From Pseudomonadota bacterium (GTDB lineage Bacteria > Pseudomonadota > Alphaproteobacteria > Rhizobiales > Rhizobiaceae): a stretch of 64,000 bases of DNA. Each line of letters opens with the position of its first letter. The stretch's first letter is position 1. The DNA lies in NCBI GenBank assembly GCA_023451735.1, contig JAEXYH010000079.1:1-64000 (forward strand). The letters are read 5' to 3'. The translations under genes were made by a program, and so were the position numbers. Shown one piece after another: positions 49,541-58,981 of this stretch. The notes under the pieces are model-generated. The model saw nothing but the letters and a program-made list of their open reading frames with translations. It did no database searches and was not told where the DNA came from.

Positions 49541-52512
49541 GCGCTTCTTCCAATTCCGGCGCATTCCGCATCAAGGGTGCCGGCCGTCACACCCCGGCCC
49601 GTACTGCACGTTTCACCTTCGACGGCAAGAGTTATACAGCACTTGAGGGCGATACGGTTGCCTCCGCGCTTCTGGCGCATGGCGTTCACCTTCTCGGCCG
49701 CTCGTTCAAATATCACCGCCCGCGCGGCATCCTGACGGCCGGCCCGGAAGAGCCGAATGCACTGCTCGATGTCTCGCGTGATGCTGCCCGCCGCCAGCCG
49801 AATGTGCGCGCCACGGTTCAGGAAGTGTTTGACGGCGCAAAGATCGCCTCGCAAAACCGCTGGCCATCGCTGAAATACGATATCGGCGCATTCAACGATG
49901 CGCTGTCGCCATTTTTCGCCGCGGGTTTTTACTACAAGACCTTCATGTGGCCGAAGGAGGCGTGGCACAAGATTTACGAACCGATCATCCGCCGTGCCGC
50001 CGGCCTCGGTGTTGCGCCGACGGAAGATGACCCGGATCATTATGCAAGCCGCTATGTGCATTGCGACGTGCTGATTGCCGGTGCCGGCGTGGCCGGCCTG
50101 ACGGCGGCTTTGTCTGCTGCCGCGACCGGCAAGAAGATCATTCTGGTCGATGAGCAGCCGGAAGTCGGCGGGGCGCTGCATTCCGATACGTCGACCAAGA
50201 TCGACGGGCAGAATGGTTATGACTGGGCGCAGGCCACGGCAGCCAAGCTCAAGGCCATGCCGAACGTGACGGTGCTGACCCGCACAACGGTGTTCGGTTA
50301 TTACAATCACGGTTTCCTCGGTCTTGTCGAACGGGTGACCGACCACGTCGCCAAGCCTTCCAGGGATGCCCCGCGCGAGCGCCTGTGGCAGGTGCGGACG
50401 AAAAAGGTCATCCTCGCCACCGGCTTCATCGAGCGGCATATGGTATTTGCCAACAACGATCGTCCCGGCATCATGCTGGCCTCGGCTGCGCGCACATTCC
50501 TCAATCATCACGGCGTTGCCGTCGGCCGCAATGTCGGCGTTTATGCCGCCCACGATTCCGCTTATGAGGCGGCCTTCGATCTGAAGCGTGCCGGTGTTTC
50601 CATCGCCGCGATTGTCGATAACCGTGACAAGCCGGGCGAAGCGGTTCTGGCGGAAGCCCGCACGCTCGGCATCGATGTTCTGACCGGGCATTCGGTCGTC
50701 GACACGTCGGGTCGGTTGCGGATCAATTCGATGACGGTTGCCCGCAACGGCAATTTCGACCGACGCAAGATCAAGGTGGATGCGCTGATCGTATCGGCCG
50801 GATGGACGCCCTCCGTGCACCTGTTTTCACAGTCTCGCGGAAAGCTTAAATTCGATGAGGCGAACCAGCGTTTCCTGCCGGATGTCTATGAGCAGAAGTC
50901 TATCTCGGTCGGCGCCTGCAACGGTACGGACGATCTGGCCGAACTGATCGACGAGGCCATCACGGCGGGTGGCGGACGGTTGGTGCTTTCCGGTGAGAAC
51001 CGGTTTGAGTGGACTGGTGGCATGATCGGCGCGGCTGAGGGCGCCGGGCCGGACCACGCGGTGAAGGCTTTTGTCGATTTTCAGCACGACGTGACGGCCA
51101 AGGACATCCGCCTTGCCGTGCGCGAAGGCATGCATTCGATTGAGCATATCAAGCGCTTCACCACCAACGGTATGGCCTCGGATCAGGGCAAGCTATCCAA
51201 CATGCACGGCCTCGCCATCGCTTCGGAAATGCTTGGCCGACCGATCCCGCAGGTCGGCCTGACAACGTTCCGTGCGCCCTATACACCGGTGACCTACGGC
51301 ACGCTGATCAACCATTCGCGTGGCGACCTTTTCGATCCGGCGCGCAAGACGCCGATGCATGCGCTCGAAGAGACGGCAGGCGCCGAGTTCGAGGATGTCG
51401 GCAACTGGAAGCGCGCCTGGTATTTCCCCAAGCGCGGCGAGGACATGGCAGCCGCCGTCAGCCGCGAGTGCAAAGTGGTACGCGACGCAGCGGGTGTGTT
51501 CGATGCCTCGACGCTCGGCAAGATCGAGGTGGTGGGGCCGGATGCGGCGCAATTCCTCAACCTGCTCTATACGAACGCATGGGATACGCTGAAGCCCGGC
51601 AAGTGCCGCTACGGCATCATGACCCGCGAGGACGGCTTCATCTATGATGACGGTGTTGTAGGGCGTCTGGCGGAAGACCGTTTCCATGTGACGACCACGA
51701 CCGGTGGGGCGCCGCGTGTGCTCAACCATATGGAAGACTATCTGCAGACGGAATTCCCGCATCTGAAGGTCTGGCTGACATCTACCACAGAACAATGGGC
51801 GGTGATCGCGGTGCAGGGGCCGAAGGCGCGGGAAATCATCGAGCCTTTCGTCGAAGGACAGGATCTGTCGAACGAGGCTTTCCCACATATGAGCGTTGCC
51901 GAGTGTACGGTCATGGGAGTGCCGGCGCGGTTGTTCCGCGTCTCGTTTACTGGCGAGGTCGGCTACGAAATCAACGTGCCTGCCGATTTCGGGCCGGCGG
52001 TCTGGAAGGCGATCTGGGAACGAGCGGAAGGCATGGGGGCCTGCCTCTACGGCACCGAGACCATGCATATTTTGCGCGCGGAAAAGGGCTATCTCATTGT
52101 CGGCCAAGATACCGACGGCACGGTGACGCCCGACGATGCGGGTTACGGCTGGGCTGTCTCGAAGAAGAAGATCGACTTTGTCGGTATTCGTGGCCTCAAG
52201 CGTCCGGACCTTGTCCGCGAGGGGCGCAAGCAACTCGTCGGGCTTTTGACCAGGGACCCGAAGGAGGTGCTGGAAGAGGGTGGCCAGATCGTTGCCGATC
52301 CGAATCAGCCGAAGCCGATGACCATGCTCGGGCATGTCACGTCGTCCTACTGGTCGGAAAATCTTGGCCGGTCGATCGCGATTGCATTGGTTGCCGGTGG
52401 ACGGTCGAGGATGGGCGAAACACTCTATGTGCCGATGGCCGACAAGACGATTGCCGTCGAAGTGACCGACATGGTGTTCTTCGACAAGGAAGGAGGCCGT
52501 ATCAATGGCTGA
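49537..52512 (+). CDS. soxA: Sarcosine oxidase subunit alpha
   Basis: 991 residues, the usual size. Order of domains: an N-terminal ferredoxin-like part without cluster Cys (TFDGKSYTALEGDTVASALLAHG), an NAD-binding Rossmann part (DVLIAGAGVAGLTAALSAAATGKKIILVDEQPEVGG, about 180-215), and a C-terminal aminomethyltransferase/folate domain (MHALEETAGAEFEDVGNWKRAWYFP onward). It transfers the methyl group of sarcosine to tetrahydrofolate as 5,10-methylene-THF. Overlaps soxD by four and soxG by eight bases. Confidence 0.95.
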   Translation: MSASSNSGAFRIKGAGRHTPARTARFTFDGKSYTALEGDTVASALLAHGVHLLGRSFKYHRPRGILTAGPEEPNALLDVSRDAARRQPNVRATVQEVFDGAKIASQNRWPSLKYDIGAFNDALSPFFAAGFYYKTFMWPKEAWHKIYEPIIRRAAGLGVAPTEDDPDHYASRYVHCDVLIAGAGVAGLTAALSAAATGKKIILVDEQPEVGGALHSDTSTKIDGQNGYDWAQATAAKLKAMPNVTVLTRTTVFGYYNHGFLGLVERVTDHVAKPSRDAPRERLWQVRTKKVILATGFIERHMVFANNDRPGIMLASAARTFLNHHGVAVGRNVGVYAAHDSAYEAAFDLKRAGVSIAAIVDNRDKPGEAVLAEARTLGIDVLTGHSVVDTSGRLRINSMTVARNGNFDRRKIKVDALIVSAGWTPSVHLFSQSRGKLKFDEANQRFLPDVYEQKSISVGACNGTDDLAELIDEAITAGGGRLVLSGENRFEWTGGMIGAAEGAGPDHAVKAFVDFQHDVTAKDIRLAVREGMHSIEHIKRFTTNGMASDQGKLSNMHGLAIASEMLGRPIPQVGLTTFRAPYTPVTYGTLINHSRGDLFDPARKTPMHALEETAGAEFEDVGNWKRAWYFPKRGEDMAAAVSRECKVVRDAAGVFDASTLGKIEVVGPDAAQFLNLLYTNAWDTLKPGKCRYGIMTREDGFIYDDGVVGRLAEDRFHVTTTTGGAPRVLNHMEDYLQTEFPHLKVWLTSTTEQWAVIAVQGPKAREIIEPFVEGQDLSNEAFPHMSVAECTVMGVPARLFRVSFTGEVGYEINVPADFGPAVWKAIWERAEGMGACLYGTETMHILRAEKGYLIVGQDTDGTVTPDDAGYGWAVSKKKIDFVGIRGLKRPDLVREGRKQLVGLLTRDPKEVLEEGGQIVADPNQPKPMTMLGHVTSSYWSENLGRSIAIALVAGGRSRMGETLYVPMADKTIAVEVTDMVFFDKEGGRING

Positions 52513-53065
52513 GCTTGGTTTCAATATCGCAACCCGTAGCCTTCCGCTTTCCGCTGCTCACGGCGGGTCTGCCACCGTGAAGCTGGAGCCGGTGGCACCT
52601 GCTACGCGCATTGCTCTTCGTGTCCGCCCGGAAGACGTGGCGGCTCTGTCCGGTGCGCTCGGCGTGGATCTGCCTGTGAAGCCGAAAACCTCTGCCTTTG
52701 CCAACGGGCGCACAGCGCTCTGGCTCGGGCCGGATGAATGGCTGGTGATCGACGAGGGAGAGAGCGGGCTGATGACCGCCGCGGCCAATTCCGGGGCGCT
52801 GCATTCGGCCACCGATATTTCCCACCGCAATACGGCAATCCTTGTCTCAGGACCGAGGGCTGCGGATGCGATCAATGCCGGTTGCGCGCAGGATCTTTCG
52901 CTCGACATCTTTCCTGTCGGCGCCTGCTCGCGCACGCTGTTCGGCAAGGTGGAAGTCGTGTTGCTGCGGACCGCCGAGGACGCGTTTCGGGTGGAAGTCT
53001 GGCGGTCGTTCTCCGACTACGCCTTCGCTCTTCTGGCGGAAGGCGCGAGGGACGCGGCGCTTTAA
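52505..53065 (+). CDS. soxG: Sarcosine oxidase subunit gamma
   Basis: 186 residues, start within soxA. The family has GRTALWLGPDEWLVIDEGE (here at about 65-80), SATDISHRNTAILVSGPRAADAINAGCAQDLSL and an end rich in hydrophobic strands (FRVEVWRSFSDYAFALLAEG). It is the last gene of the operon, followed by a terminator at 53118-53146. It structurally resembles the aminomethyltransferase fold and supports folate binding. Confidence 0.93.
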   Translation: MAELGFNIATRSLPLSAAHGGSATVKLEPVAPATRIALRVRPEDVAALSGALGVDLPVKPKTSAFANGRTALWLGPDEWLVIDEGESGLMTAAANSGALHSATDISHRNTAILVSGPRAADAINAGCAQDLSLDIFPVGACSRTLFGKVEVVLLRTAEDAFRVEVWRSFSDYAFALLAEGARDAAL

Positions 53066-53117
53066 AAATCCGGTCTTCGACCATCGCCTAACTTGATCTT
53101 GCCCGATCAATATCGCA

Positions 53118-53146
53118 CCCTCCCGGATCAAAACGGGAGGGTTTTT
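53118..53146 (+). terminator. sox operon terminator, doubling as a ribosome binding site
   Basis: CCCTCCCG at 53118-53125 pairs perfectly with CGGGAGGG at 53134-53141 around GATCAAAA, followed by TTTTT. The right arm GGGAGGG lies six bases before ATG 53148 and is an ideal Shine-Dalgarno sequence for the next gene, so this is one element with two roles. Confidence 0.8.
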
Positions 53147-53147
53147 C

Positions 53148-53447
53148 ATGCCGGAGATTCAATGGATCTTGCTTGGGCTTGCCGCAGCGATCGCGGGGGG
53201 AGCGATTGCCGCGAAGCTGGCTGGTATTGAGCTCTGGAAAGGCGTGCTTGTCGGAGGTGTCGCTGCGGTCGCCGCACTTCTGGCGTCTTTCGCGCCGGGC
53301 ATCGACCGCAATCTCACCATGCCGATGGCGGGGTTGATTGCGGCGGGCATCGCGGGCTCCGCGGTCGGGCTCACCGCTTCGCGAACCGCGCCGATCGTCA
53401 TAGGAACCGCAGTTCCACCACTCCTTGGCCTGCTGATGCTGAGCTGA
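53148..53447 (+). CDS. Small multi-helix membrane protein
   Basis: 99 residues, rich in Gly, Ala, Val and Leu. Three to four hydrophobic segments are visible (WILLGLAAAIAGGAIAAKLAG, GVLVGGVAAVAALLASFAPG, MPMAGLIAAGIAGSAVGL, IVIGTAVPPLLGLLML). The strong ribosome binding site is the terminator arm of the sox operon, so its expression would need read-through of that terminator, or an internal promoter. No function is assigned. Confidence 0.7.
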   Translation: MPEIQWILLGLAAAIAGGAIAAKLAGIELWKGVLVGGVAAVAALLASFAPGIDRNLTMPMAGLIAAGIAGSAVGLTASRTAPIVIGTAVPPLLGLLMLS

Positions 53448-53518
53448 CCGGTGCATCGCTCTCGTAGCGGCCACGATCAGGCGGTCAGTCAGCTTCGGCA
53501 AAACTCTGGGAGGAGCTC

Positions 53519-54646
53519 GTGAAGATACGTGCAGCCGTCTTGCGGCAATCGCCTGTCCTGCCGCCGTTTGCCATCAGCAGGCCGCTTTCCATCGAAGAAC
53601 TGGACCTTGACCCGCCAGGGCGCGAAGAGGTGCTTGTGCGCATCGGGGCCGCGGGGCTCTGCCATTCCGATCTTTCCGTCATCAATGGGGATCGCCCGAG
53701 GCCGATGCCTATGGCGCTCGGGCATGAGGCTTCCGGTATCGTGGAGGCTGTCGGTCCAGGTGTCCATGATCTGGTGCCGGGCGATCACGTGGTGATGAGT
53801 TTCGTGCCGAGCTGCGGCCATTGCCTTCCCTGCGCTGAAGGCCGTCCGGCGCTTTGCATTCCCGGCGCGGAGGCGAATGGCAAGGGGGTGTTGCTGTCGG
53901 GAAGCCGCCGGCTGGTTTGTGATGAGGTTGCGGTCAACCATCACCTCGGCATATCCGGCTTTGCCACGCATGCGGTTGTTTCCCGTCACTCGGCGATCAA
54001 GATTGATCGCGATCTGCCTCTGGCGGAAGCGGCATTGTTCGGCTGTGCCGTGCTGACGGGAGTGGGTGCCGTCGTCAACACCTGCAAAGTACAGCCGGGA
54101 CAGAGCGTCGCCGTGGTCGGTCTCGGCGGTGTCGGTCTTGCTGCAGTGCTCGGCGCGCTTGTGAGCGGCGCGGAGCGGGTGATCGCTGTCGATCTGGCTC
54201 CGGCAAAACTCGAGGCTGCGCTCAAGCTCGGTGCCACGGATGTCTTTCTGGCAAACGATGCGGATGTGGTTGAAAAGATCCGTGAAGCGACAGGCGGCGG
54301 CGTCGATCATGCGCTTGAGATGGCCGGTTCGACGCGAGCCTTTGATCTCGCATACCGTATCACGCGCCGGGGAGGGGCGACAGCAACCGCAGGTCTCGCC
54401 AACCCAGTCAGTCAGTTCGCCATTCCGGCGGTCAGTCTCGTGGCTGAGGAACGGCGCGTGCTCGGCAGTTATCTCGGCGGCTGTGTACCCAGCCGCGATA
54501 TACCACGCTTCATCGGCCTCTATCGGCGCGGAAGACTGCCGGTAGACCGGCTGCTATCATCGACCGGGCCGCTGGAGGAGATCAACGAAGCCTTTGACCT
54601 GTTGCACGAAGGCAAGGTCATCCGGCACGTCATCACCTTTGACTAG
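53519..54646 (+). CDS. Zinc-dependent alcohol dehydrogenase family protein
   Basis: 375 residues from GTG 53519 with GGGAGGAG upstream. MDR fold: CHSDLSVINGD with catalytic zinc Cys, GHEASGIVEAVGPGV (His and Glu), the structural zinc cysteines CGHCLPCAEGRPALC, and NAD-binding VAVVGLGGVGLAAVLGALVSGAERVIAVDL. The set is like class III/benzyl alcohol-type dehydrogenases, so a primary or aromatic alcohol, or a thiol adduct, may be the substrate. It converges on a MaoC gene, overlapping by four bases. Confidence 0.92.
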   Translation: MKIRAAVLRQSPVLPPFAISRPLSIEELDLDPPGREEVLVRIGAAGLCHSDLSVINGDRPRPMPMALGHEASGIVEAVGPGVHDLVPGDHVVMSFVPSCGHCLPCAEGRPALCIPGAEANGKGVLLSGSRRLVCDEVAVNHHLGISGFATHAVVSRHSAIKIDRDLPLAEAALFGCAVLTGVGAVVNTCKVQPGQSVAVVGLGGVGLAAVLGALVSGAERVIAVDLAPAKLEAALKLGATDVFLANDADVVEKIREATGGGVDHALEMAGSTRAFDLAYRITRRGGATATAGLANPVSQFAIPAVSLVAEERRVLGSYLGGCVPSRDIPRFIGLYRRGRLPVDRLLSSTGPLEEINEAFDLLHEGKVIRHVITFD

Positions 54647-55128
54647 ACGCCCTCCGGGCGATCCTTCGGATCGAACTGCACGATGGTGATCCAGCTCGCC
54701 GTGAGTGCCGGTTTCTTCTCGTTTTCGATTTCGACCGAAACCTCATAGGTGGTCATCAGCATGCCACCGCCGCGAAACCTGCAGTCGGACAGGGTGAAAT
54801 GCCCGCGCACGCGGATGCCCGATTTGACCGGCGACATGAAGCGGACACGGTCGAATCCGTAATTGATGCCCATCGTTTGTTCGCGGATTTTCGGAACGGT
54901 GCCGAAATTCATCGCGGAAAGCAGGGACAAGGTGAGGAAGCCGTGGGCGATGGTACCGCCAAAGGGACTTTCGGCTGCCGCTCGCTGCGGATCGACATGG
55001 ATGAATTGATGATCAAGCGTCGCATCGGCGAACTGGTTGATCATGGTCTGGTCAACGGTGATCCACTCGGACACGCCGAGTTCCTGACCCACAAGTCCCG
55101 GCACGTCGGCCAGCGAAATCTCACGCAT
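54643..55128 (-). CDS. MaoC family dehydratase
   Basis: 161 residues. The hydratase hot-dog fold with ITVDQTMINQFADATLDHQFIHVDPQRAAAESPFGGTIAHGFLTLSLL, including the conserved Asp and His (DHQFIHVDPxxA, FGGTIAHG), fits bacterial (R)-specific enoyl-CoA hydratases and MaoC-like proteins. The end ASWITIVQFDPKDRP is typical. Substrate uncertain. Only four bases overlap the end of the alcohol dehydrogenase on the other strand. Confidence 0.92.
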   Translation of the reverse strand: MREISLADVPGLVGQELGVSEWITVDQTMINQFADATLDHQFIHVDPQRAAAESPFGGTIAHGFLTLSLLSAMNFGTVPKIREQTMGINYGFDRVRFMSPVKSGIRVRGHFTLSDCRFRGGGMLMTTYEVSVEIENEKKPALTASWITIVQFDPKDRPEGV

Positions 55129-55181
55129 TCAGCACACCGCTTTTATCGTCGTTTTAAAGCTATAGCCCGTGAGCCGCAGCA

Positions 55182-57131
55182 TTACCTTTTCAGGCAGAAG
55201 CTGACGGAGCGGGAAGGAAGGAGGTTCGTCCAAGGTTTGTCCGAGAGCAGATCCTGCCAGCCCGTGCCGGGCAGGATAAACTCAGCATCTTCATGGCCCC
55301 GGTTGAAGAGGATTGCAAGACGGGTCGAACGGCCTGATGAGCGGTCGTCCGTCGCAACGACCATGCCCATCAGCCTGTTTTCGGCATTCTCCCAGTCACA
55401 GACCTGCATGGGAGAACCCGAAGGAGCCAGCCATTCGACATCGCCATTGCCGGCGAAGAAGTCCGTTTCAGAAAAGACCGAGAAACGCCTGCGAATATCG
55501 GCGAGCAGCGCCGTGTGCCGGACCAGTTCCATATCCAGCTCTTCCCAGTCCATCCAGGTGATCTCGTTGTCCTGGCAATAGGCATTGTTATTGCCGCGTT
55601 GGGAGCGGCCGGCCTCGTCGCCCATGGTGAGCATGATCGTGCCGCGGCTGGCAAACAAGGTGGAGAGAAGGGCGCGGACATCGCGGAAACGGCGCTCCTT
55701 CACAGCGGGATCGGCGGGGAGGCCTTCCGCACCGTTGTTCCAGGAATAGTTCTCGTTATGGCCGTCGCGGTTGTCCTCGCCGTTGGCGTCATTGTGCTTG
55801 TGTTCGTGCGAGACGAGGTCGAACAGGGTGAAGCCGTCATGGGCGGCAAGGAAATTGACGCTGCGGGTGCCGCCGGATTTTTCAAAGATATCCGATGATC
55901 CGGCAAGCCGGGTGGCGAACGCTCCTGTCATCCAGTGATCGCCACGCCAGTAACGGCGCATGTCGTCGCGGGCACGGTCGTTCCATTCGAGGAAGGGGGC
56001 GGGGAATTTGCCGAGTTGGTAGCCACCGGGTCCGATATCCCAGGGTTCGGCAATGAAGACGCGGTCCTTTATCACGTCATCGGATAACATGGCCGTCAGC
56101 GTCTCGCCATTCGGATCGAAACCATCTGCAGTGCGGCCAACCACCGGGGCCAGATCGAAGCGGAAGCCATCGACGCCGGCATGTTCGACGAAGTGGCGCA
56201 GCGTATCGACAATCAGTTGTCGGACGACAGGATGATCGGCGGCAACCGTGTTGCCGGTGCCGGTGTCGTTGACCAGTGCGCCCGGATCATGCGGCAGATG
56301 ACGGTAATAGGCGAGATTGTCGAGGCCGCGCATTGATAGCGTCGCGCCGTACCGGTCGCTTTCGCCGGTGTGGTTGAAGACGAGGTCTAGGATGGTGCCG
56401 ATACCCTCTTCACGCAGTTTGGCAACGGTCTCGCGCAGCTCCTTCATGCCGCCGGGGCACAAACGCGGGTCGAGCGCCATGAAAGCGATCGGATTGTAGC
56501 CCCAGCCGTTGGTCAATCCCAGCGGCGGCAGATGACGCTCGTCGACCCATGCGGTGATCGGCATGAGTTCTATGGCCTCGACGCCGATTGCTTTCAGATG
56601 GGTGATGATCGCTGGATGGGCGAGCGCTGCGACGGTGCCGCGGATCTTCTCGGGGATATCCGGATGCAGGATGGTGAAGGGTTTAACCGCGATTTCGTAA
56701 ACGAAGCCGCCGGGTGGCAGAAGTGGTGCGGCTCTGTCTGCCTCCACGTCCTCCGTGACGATTGCCCGAGGCACGAGGCTGGCGGTATCCAGCTCGTAGG
56801 TGGCCAAGTCGTGGTCGGCATGAAACGGACGGTCGAGTTCCTTCGCGTAAGGATCGACGAGAAGCTTTGATGGATCGAACCATAGCCCCTTGTCTGGATC
56901 ATAAGGTCCGTAAGCGCGGTAGCCGTAACGCTGACCGGCGCCGATGCCTTCGATCGAGACACGATGGATGTCACCGGTGCTGCGAACCATATCGTGGCGG
57001 GCGGTTTCGTCATCGCTCTCAGAGTCGAACAGGCAGAGTTCGACCTTTTCGGCAGACGAGGACCAGACAGCGAAATCCACGCCGGTCGGGGTGAGGGTTG
57101 CACCGAGTTTTGATGTCACTGTCGAGGGCAT
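55182..57131 (-). CDS. glgX: Glycogen debranching enzyme GlgX
   Basis: 649 residues, near the usual 650-700. Order: an N-terminal CBM48-like domain (TPTGVDFAVWSSSAEKVELCLFD), then the GH13 barrel with DLVFNHTGES, GFRFDLAPVVGRT (nucleophile Asp), EPWDIG (acid Glu) and FLAAHDGFTLFDLVSHEHKHN (Asp). It removes branches left by phosphorylase. Its ribosome binding site lies in the RIME-like repeat that starts five bases upstream. Last gene of the leftward glycogen operon, separated from pgm by 219 bases that are nearly filled by the repeat. Confidence 0.94.
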   Translation of the reverse strand: MPSTVTSKLGATLTPTGVDFAVWSSSAEKVELCLFDSESDDETARHDMVRSTGDIHRVSIEGIGAGQRYGYRAYGPYDPDKGLWFDPSKLLVDPYAKELDRPFHADHDLATYELDTASLVPRAIVTEDVEADRAAPLLPPGGFVYEIAVKPFTILHPDIPEKIRGTVAALAHPAIITHLKAIGVEAIELMPITAWVDERHLPPLGLTNGWGYNPIAFMALDPRLCPGGMKELRETVAKLREEGIGTILDLVFNHTGESDRYGATLSMRGLDNLAYYRHLPHDPGALVNDTGTGNTVAADHPVVRQLIVDTLRHFVEHAGVDGFRFDLAPVVGRTADGFDPNGETLTAMLSDDVIKDRVFIAEPWDIGPGGYQLGKFPAPFLEWNDRARDDMRRYWRGDHWMTGAFATRLAGSSDIFEKSGGTRSVNFLAAHDGFTLFDLVSHEHKHNDANGEDNRDGHNENYSWNNGAEGLPADPAVKERRFRDVRALLSTLFASRGTIMLTMGDEAGRSQRGNNNAYCQDNEITWMDWEELDMELVRHTALLADIRRRFSVFSETDFFAGNGDVEWLAPSGSPMQVCDWENAENRLMGMVVATDDRSSGRSTRLAILFNRGHEDAEFILPGTGWQDLLSDKPWTNLLPSRSVSFCLKR

Positions 57132-57135
57132 GCGA

Positions 57136-57312
57136 TACCCCCCTCTGCCCTGCCGGGCGTCTCCCCCTCAAGGGGGGAGATCAGCTGGAAGCGCGATCTT
57201 CGTGCCGCCCTATAAAAAAGCGCTGCGAATGATGCTTCGAAGATGGGCGACGCGTTGCAACGAGTGATCTCCTCCCTTGAGGAAGAGATGCCCGGCAGGG
57301 CAGAGGGGGGTA
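57136..57312. repeat. RIME-like palindromic element
   Basis: 177 bases with perfect 23-bp terminal inverted repeats (57136-57158 and 57290-57312), which include CCCCCCTCTGCCCTGCC and its complement, followed inward by imperfect CTCCCCCTCAAGGGGGGAGATC-type arms. This matches the short palindromic intergenic elements (RIME1 type) of rhizobia. It sits in the pgm-glgX gap, five bases from the glgX start; AGGGGGG at its end is the only ribosome binding site for glgX. Confidence 0.8.
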
Positions 57313-57350
57313 ATGACATCCGCGACCTCCGGGCTTGCTGTCTCAGAGCG

Positions 57351-58979
57351 TCACGTAATCACCGTCGGAGCATCACGGCCGGAGCGTTTCTTGAGTTCCG
57401 AGATCTCGTCGGCGACGGCGATCAGGTCGGCGAGCGCGACTTGTGTGTCGATATCATGCTTGGAGGCATCCGCTTCGTAGCGTTCGACATAGACACGGAT
57501 GGTGGCGCCCGAGGTGCCGGTGCCCGAGAGGCGGAACACGACGCGGCTGCCGCCTTCGAACAGGACGCGGATGCCCTGGTTCTTCGAAACAGAGCCGTCG
57601 ATCGGATCGTGATAGGCAAAGTCATCGGCGGCGGCGACCTTCAGCGAACCAAAGTTCTGGCCGGGCAGCGAGTCGAGCTTTTCGCGCAGCGCGGTCATCA
57701 TGCCGTTAGCGGCGTCGGAATCCACTTCCTCATAGTCGTGGCGAGAATAGTAGTTGCGGCCGTATTCAGCCCAATGGCCTTTGACGATCTCGGCAACGCT
57801 TTCGTTGCGGCCCGCCATGATGTTCAGCCAGAAGAGCACCGCCCAGAGGCCGTCCTTCTCGCGCACGTGGTCAGAGCCGGTGCCGAAACTTTCCTCGCCG
57901 CAGACGGTCGCCTTGCCGGCGTCGAGCAGGTTGCCGAAGAACTTCCAGCCGGTCGGGGTCTCGTACATGCCGATGCCTAGCTTTTCGGCGACCCGGTCGG
58001 CGGCAGCGCTGGTCGGCATGGAGCGGGCTATGCCGGCGATGCCCTTGGCATAACCGGGAGCGAGCGTCGCATTGGCGGCGATGATCGCGAGGCTGTCGGA
58101 CGGTGTGACGAACATGCCCTTGCCGACGATCATGTTGCGATCGCCGTCGCCATCGGAGGCGGCGCCGAAATGCGGGCCGTCCTTGCTCATGACATCGTCA
58201 TAAAGTTCCTTGGCATGAACGAGGTTCGGGTCCGGGTGATGGCCGCCAAAATCCGGCAGCGGAGTTGCGTTGCGGACCGAGCCTTCCGGTGCACCGAGGC
58301 GGTTCTCGAGGATCTCCGTGGCGTAGGGACCGGTGACGGCGCCCATCGAGTCGATGACGACGCGCACGCCGCTGGCGATGAGTGCGCGGATGGCACCAAA
58401 GTCGAAAAGCTGTTCCATCAGTTCGGCATAATCGGCAACCGGGTCGATCACCTCGACGTCCATGCCGGCGACCTTGAACGTGCCGACCTTGTCGAGATCG
58501 AGATCAGCCGTATCGGCGATCTTGTAGGTGTCGATGACTTTCGAGCGAGCGTAGATGGCATCGGTGATTTTTTCCGGCGCCGGGCCGCCATTGCCGATAT
58601 TGTACTTGATGCCGAAATCTTCGTTCGGGCCGCCGGGGTTGTGGCTGGCGGACAGCACAATGCCGCCGAAGGCGTGATATTTGCGGATGATGTTGGAGGC
58701 GGCGGGCGTCGAAAGGATGCCGCCCTGGCCGACCATGACCTTGCCGAAACCTGCGGCGGCGGCCATCTTGATCGCCTTCTGGATGACTTCGCGGTTGTAA
58801 TAACGGCCGTCGCCGCCGATCACCAGCGTCTTGCCGTCAAAACCTTCAAGGCTGTCGAAAATCGACTGGATGAAATTTTCCGCATAATTTGGCTGAGCGA
58901 AGACCGGGACCTTCTTGCGCAGGCCGGATGTGCCCGGCTTCTGATCCTGGTAGGGAGTAGTGGTAACGGTCTTGATCAT
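57351..58979 (-). CDS. pgm: Phosphoglucomutase
   Basis: 542 residues from ATG 58979; a TTG two codons earlier overlaps glgA. Phosphoserine in VLSASHNPGGPNEDFG, metal site in AASDGDGDRNMIV, sugar-binding GEESFGTGSDHVREKDGLWA and phosphate-binding FRLSGTGTSGATIRVYVE are all intact. It interconverts glucose-1- and glucose-6-phosphate, feeding glgC. The gene starts two bases after the glgA stop. A 219-base gap to glgX is filled largely by the RIME-like element. Confidence 0.95.
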   Translation of the reverse strand: MIKTVTTTPYQDQKPGTSGLRKKVPVFAQPNYAENFIQSIFDSLEGFDGKTLVIGGDGRYYNREVIQKAIKMAAAAGFGKVMVGQGGILSTPAASNIIRKYHAFGGIVLSASHNPGGPNEDFGIKYNIGNGGPAPEKITDAIYARSKVIDTYKIADTADLDLDKVGTFKVAGMDVEVIDPVADYAELMEQLFDFGAIRALIASGVRVVIDSMGAVTGPYATEILENRLGAPEGSVRNATPLPDFGGHHPDPNLVHAKELYDDVMSKDGPHFGAASDGDGDRNMIVGKGMFVTPSDSLAIIAANATLAPGYAKGIAGIARSMPTSAAADRVAEKLGIGMYETPTGWKFFGNLLDAGKATVCGEESFGTGSDHVREKDGLWAVLFWLNIMAGRNESVAEIVKGHWAEYGRNYYSRHDYEEVDSDAANGMMTALREKLDSLPGQNFGSLKVAAADDFAYHDPIDGSVSKNQGIRVLFEGGSRVVFRLSGTGTSGATIRVYVERYEADASKHDIDTQVALADLIAVADEISELKKRSGRDAPTVIT

Positions 58980-58981
58980 GC

